Shown: positions 63,360 to 64,000 of the stretch, piece after piece
Layout of the letters: each line of letters begins with the position of its first letter
Numbering within the stretch: the first letter of the stretch is position 1
Source: Carposina sasakii
Taxonomy: Eukaryota; Arthropoda; Insecta; Lepidoptera; Carposinidae
Assembly: GCA_014607495.2 (NCBI GenBank)
Contig: CP053160.1
Span: 1,550,001-1,614,000, forward strand
Direction: 5' to 3'
DNA length: 64,000 nucleotides
Translations under genes and position numbers: made by a program
The notes under the pieces: model-generated
Databases searched by the model: none
Told to the model about the DNA's origin: nothing
The model's input: the letters and a program-made list of their open reading frames with translations, nothing else

Positions 63360-64000
63360 AATGGCACCCATTATTGCGTCGGGCACAATAATTCCGCCAA
63401 TGTCACGTAGAGATGGAAAATCACGTTGGAGATTGGTCAAAATAAGAATCTTTTTAAAAAAAAAAATTAAGGACTGTACCTAAAACAAAGAGAAACACCA
63501 CACTTGTTAAAATTCGACACACACAGAATAATTTGTTAGATTAATGATAGACATACATACTAATAGCTTGAGTACTTATTTACATAATTTATGTACAATA
63601 TATATAAAAAATTTAGAATAACAGAGAATATGGTATATCTACGTAAAAAAAAATATCACTACATACTATAACTTGATATTATTAATTTTGATAAAGTGGG
63701 CCAAAATTTTTATAAAGGGAGTATTTACAAAGGATAACACAGAATTAAAATTAGTAGGGAGGGGAATGACAGGGGGCAGGAATTGGTAAAGGGAAGGGGA
63801 TATATTAGGACAGTTGAAGAAAATGTGCTCTGCAGTGCCCTCTGCAAGACCACATTCACATAATGAGCTATCTCTGACCTTAATTTTTTTAAGATGGACG
63901 GGTGTGCAAGAGTGGCCTAAACGTAGACGACAAATTGTGGAGGTAACTGTTTTGCTAGCTTTTTTATATCTAAAGAACCACGGTTTGCAAGGTATGAGTT
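63360..64000 (-). pseudogene. LINE C-terminal fragment, copy 2, continues off window
   Basis: Paralogue of the preceding copy in the same orientation: PWFFRYKKASKTVTSTICRL, RLGHSCTPVHLKKIKVRDSS, LCECGLAEGTAEHIFFNCP. It extends further 5' than copy 1, to the window edge. Confidence 0.75.

Overview
The window is genomic DNA from an insect, almost certainly a moth or butterfly (Lepidoptera). It has short exons with GT-AG introns, an AT-rich background with GC-rich exon islands, tRNA-derived SINEs, lepidopteran-type Helitrons and LINE tails (including the CAGCAGTGGACTGCAATAGG family), and many small palindromic DNA transposons. No bacterial or viral gene organisation is present. All exon models were built by hand from reading frames, splice signals and phase matching; none was checked against RNA or a database.

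Three protein genes are supported. (1) Positions 512-14708, minus strand: KSR (kinase suppressor of Ras), 15 exons and about 674 codons. It runs from the N-terminal CA1 region through the C1 zinc-binding domain into the pseudokinase domain and leaves the window on the left just after the DFG motif. (2) Positions 16398-20137, plus strand: RCL1 (RNA 3'-terminal phosphate cyclase-like, small-subunit rRNA processing), complete in six exons, 382 residues. KSR and RCL1 are head to head. The 1.7 kb between their start codons is largely filled by a ~438-bp tandem repeat. (3) Positions 21847-62294, minus strand: a large secreted-type Ser/Thr-rich protein whose last exon encodes one six-cysteine chitin-binding domain (peritrophin-A/CBM14), resembling CPAP1 cuticle proteins. 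Its 5' end lies off the right edge. RCL1 and this gene are tail to tail.

The most interesting gene-level observation is in the third gene. An exon (60665-61064) ends at a near-perfect CAG|GTGAGT donor whose phase fits a 3' set of exons ending in the chitin-binding domain. The same reading frame also stays open through that donor for another 4.2 kb and stops at 56420, with a poly(A) signal downstream. This predicts two products: a chitin-binding form, and a long mucin-like form without the chitin-binding domain. A recurring basic motif (Y/F-x-x-I/V-x-R-x-R beside Ser/Thr tracts) runs through both, and most exons are symmetric cassettes.

Introns and intergenic DNA hold many mobile elements: a tRNA-SINE family (one copy with an ~60-nt pure A tract), a second ~262-bp retroposon family with 8-13 bp target duplications, at least five palindromic or TIR-bearing MITE families (three insertions have 8-bp target duplications or candidates for them), a Helitron with the C-terminal end of its helicase inserted inside a MITE, several LINE 3' ends, and a ~2.2-kb palindrome whose arms each carry a Cys-rich CXC (tesmin/TSO1-like) ORF. 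Three small tandem duplications centred on splice junctions lie in KSR and RCL1; two of them create decoy acceptors leading to immediate stop codons.
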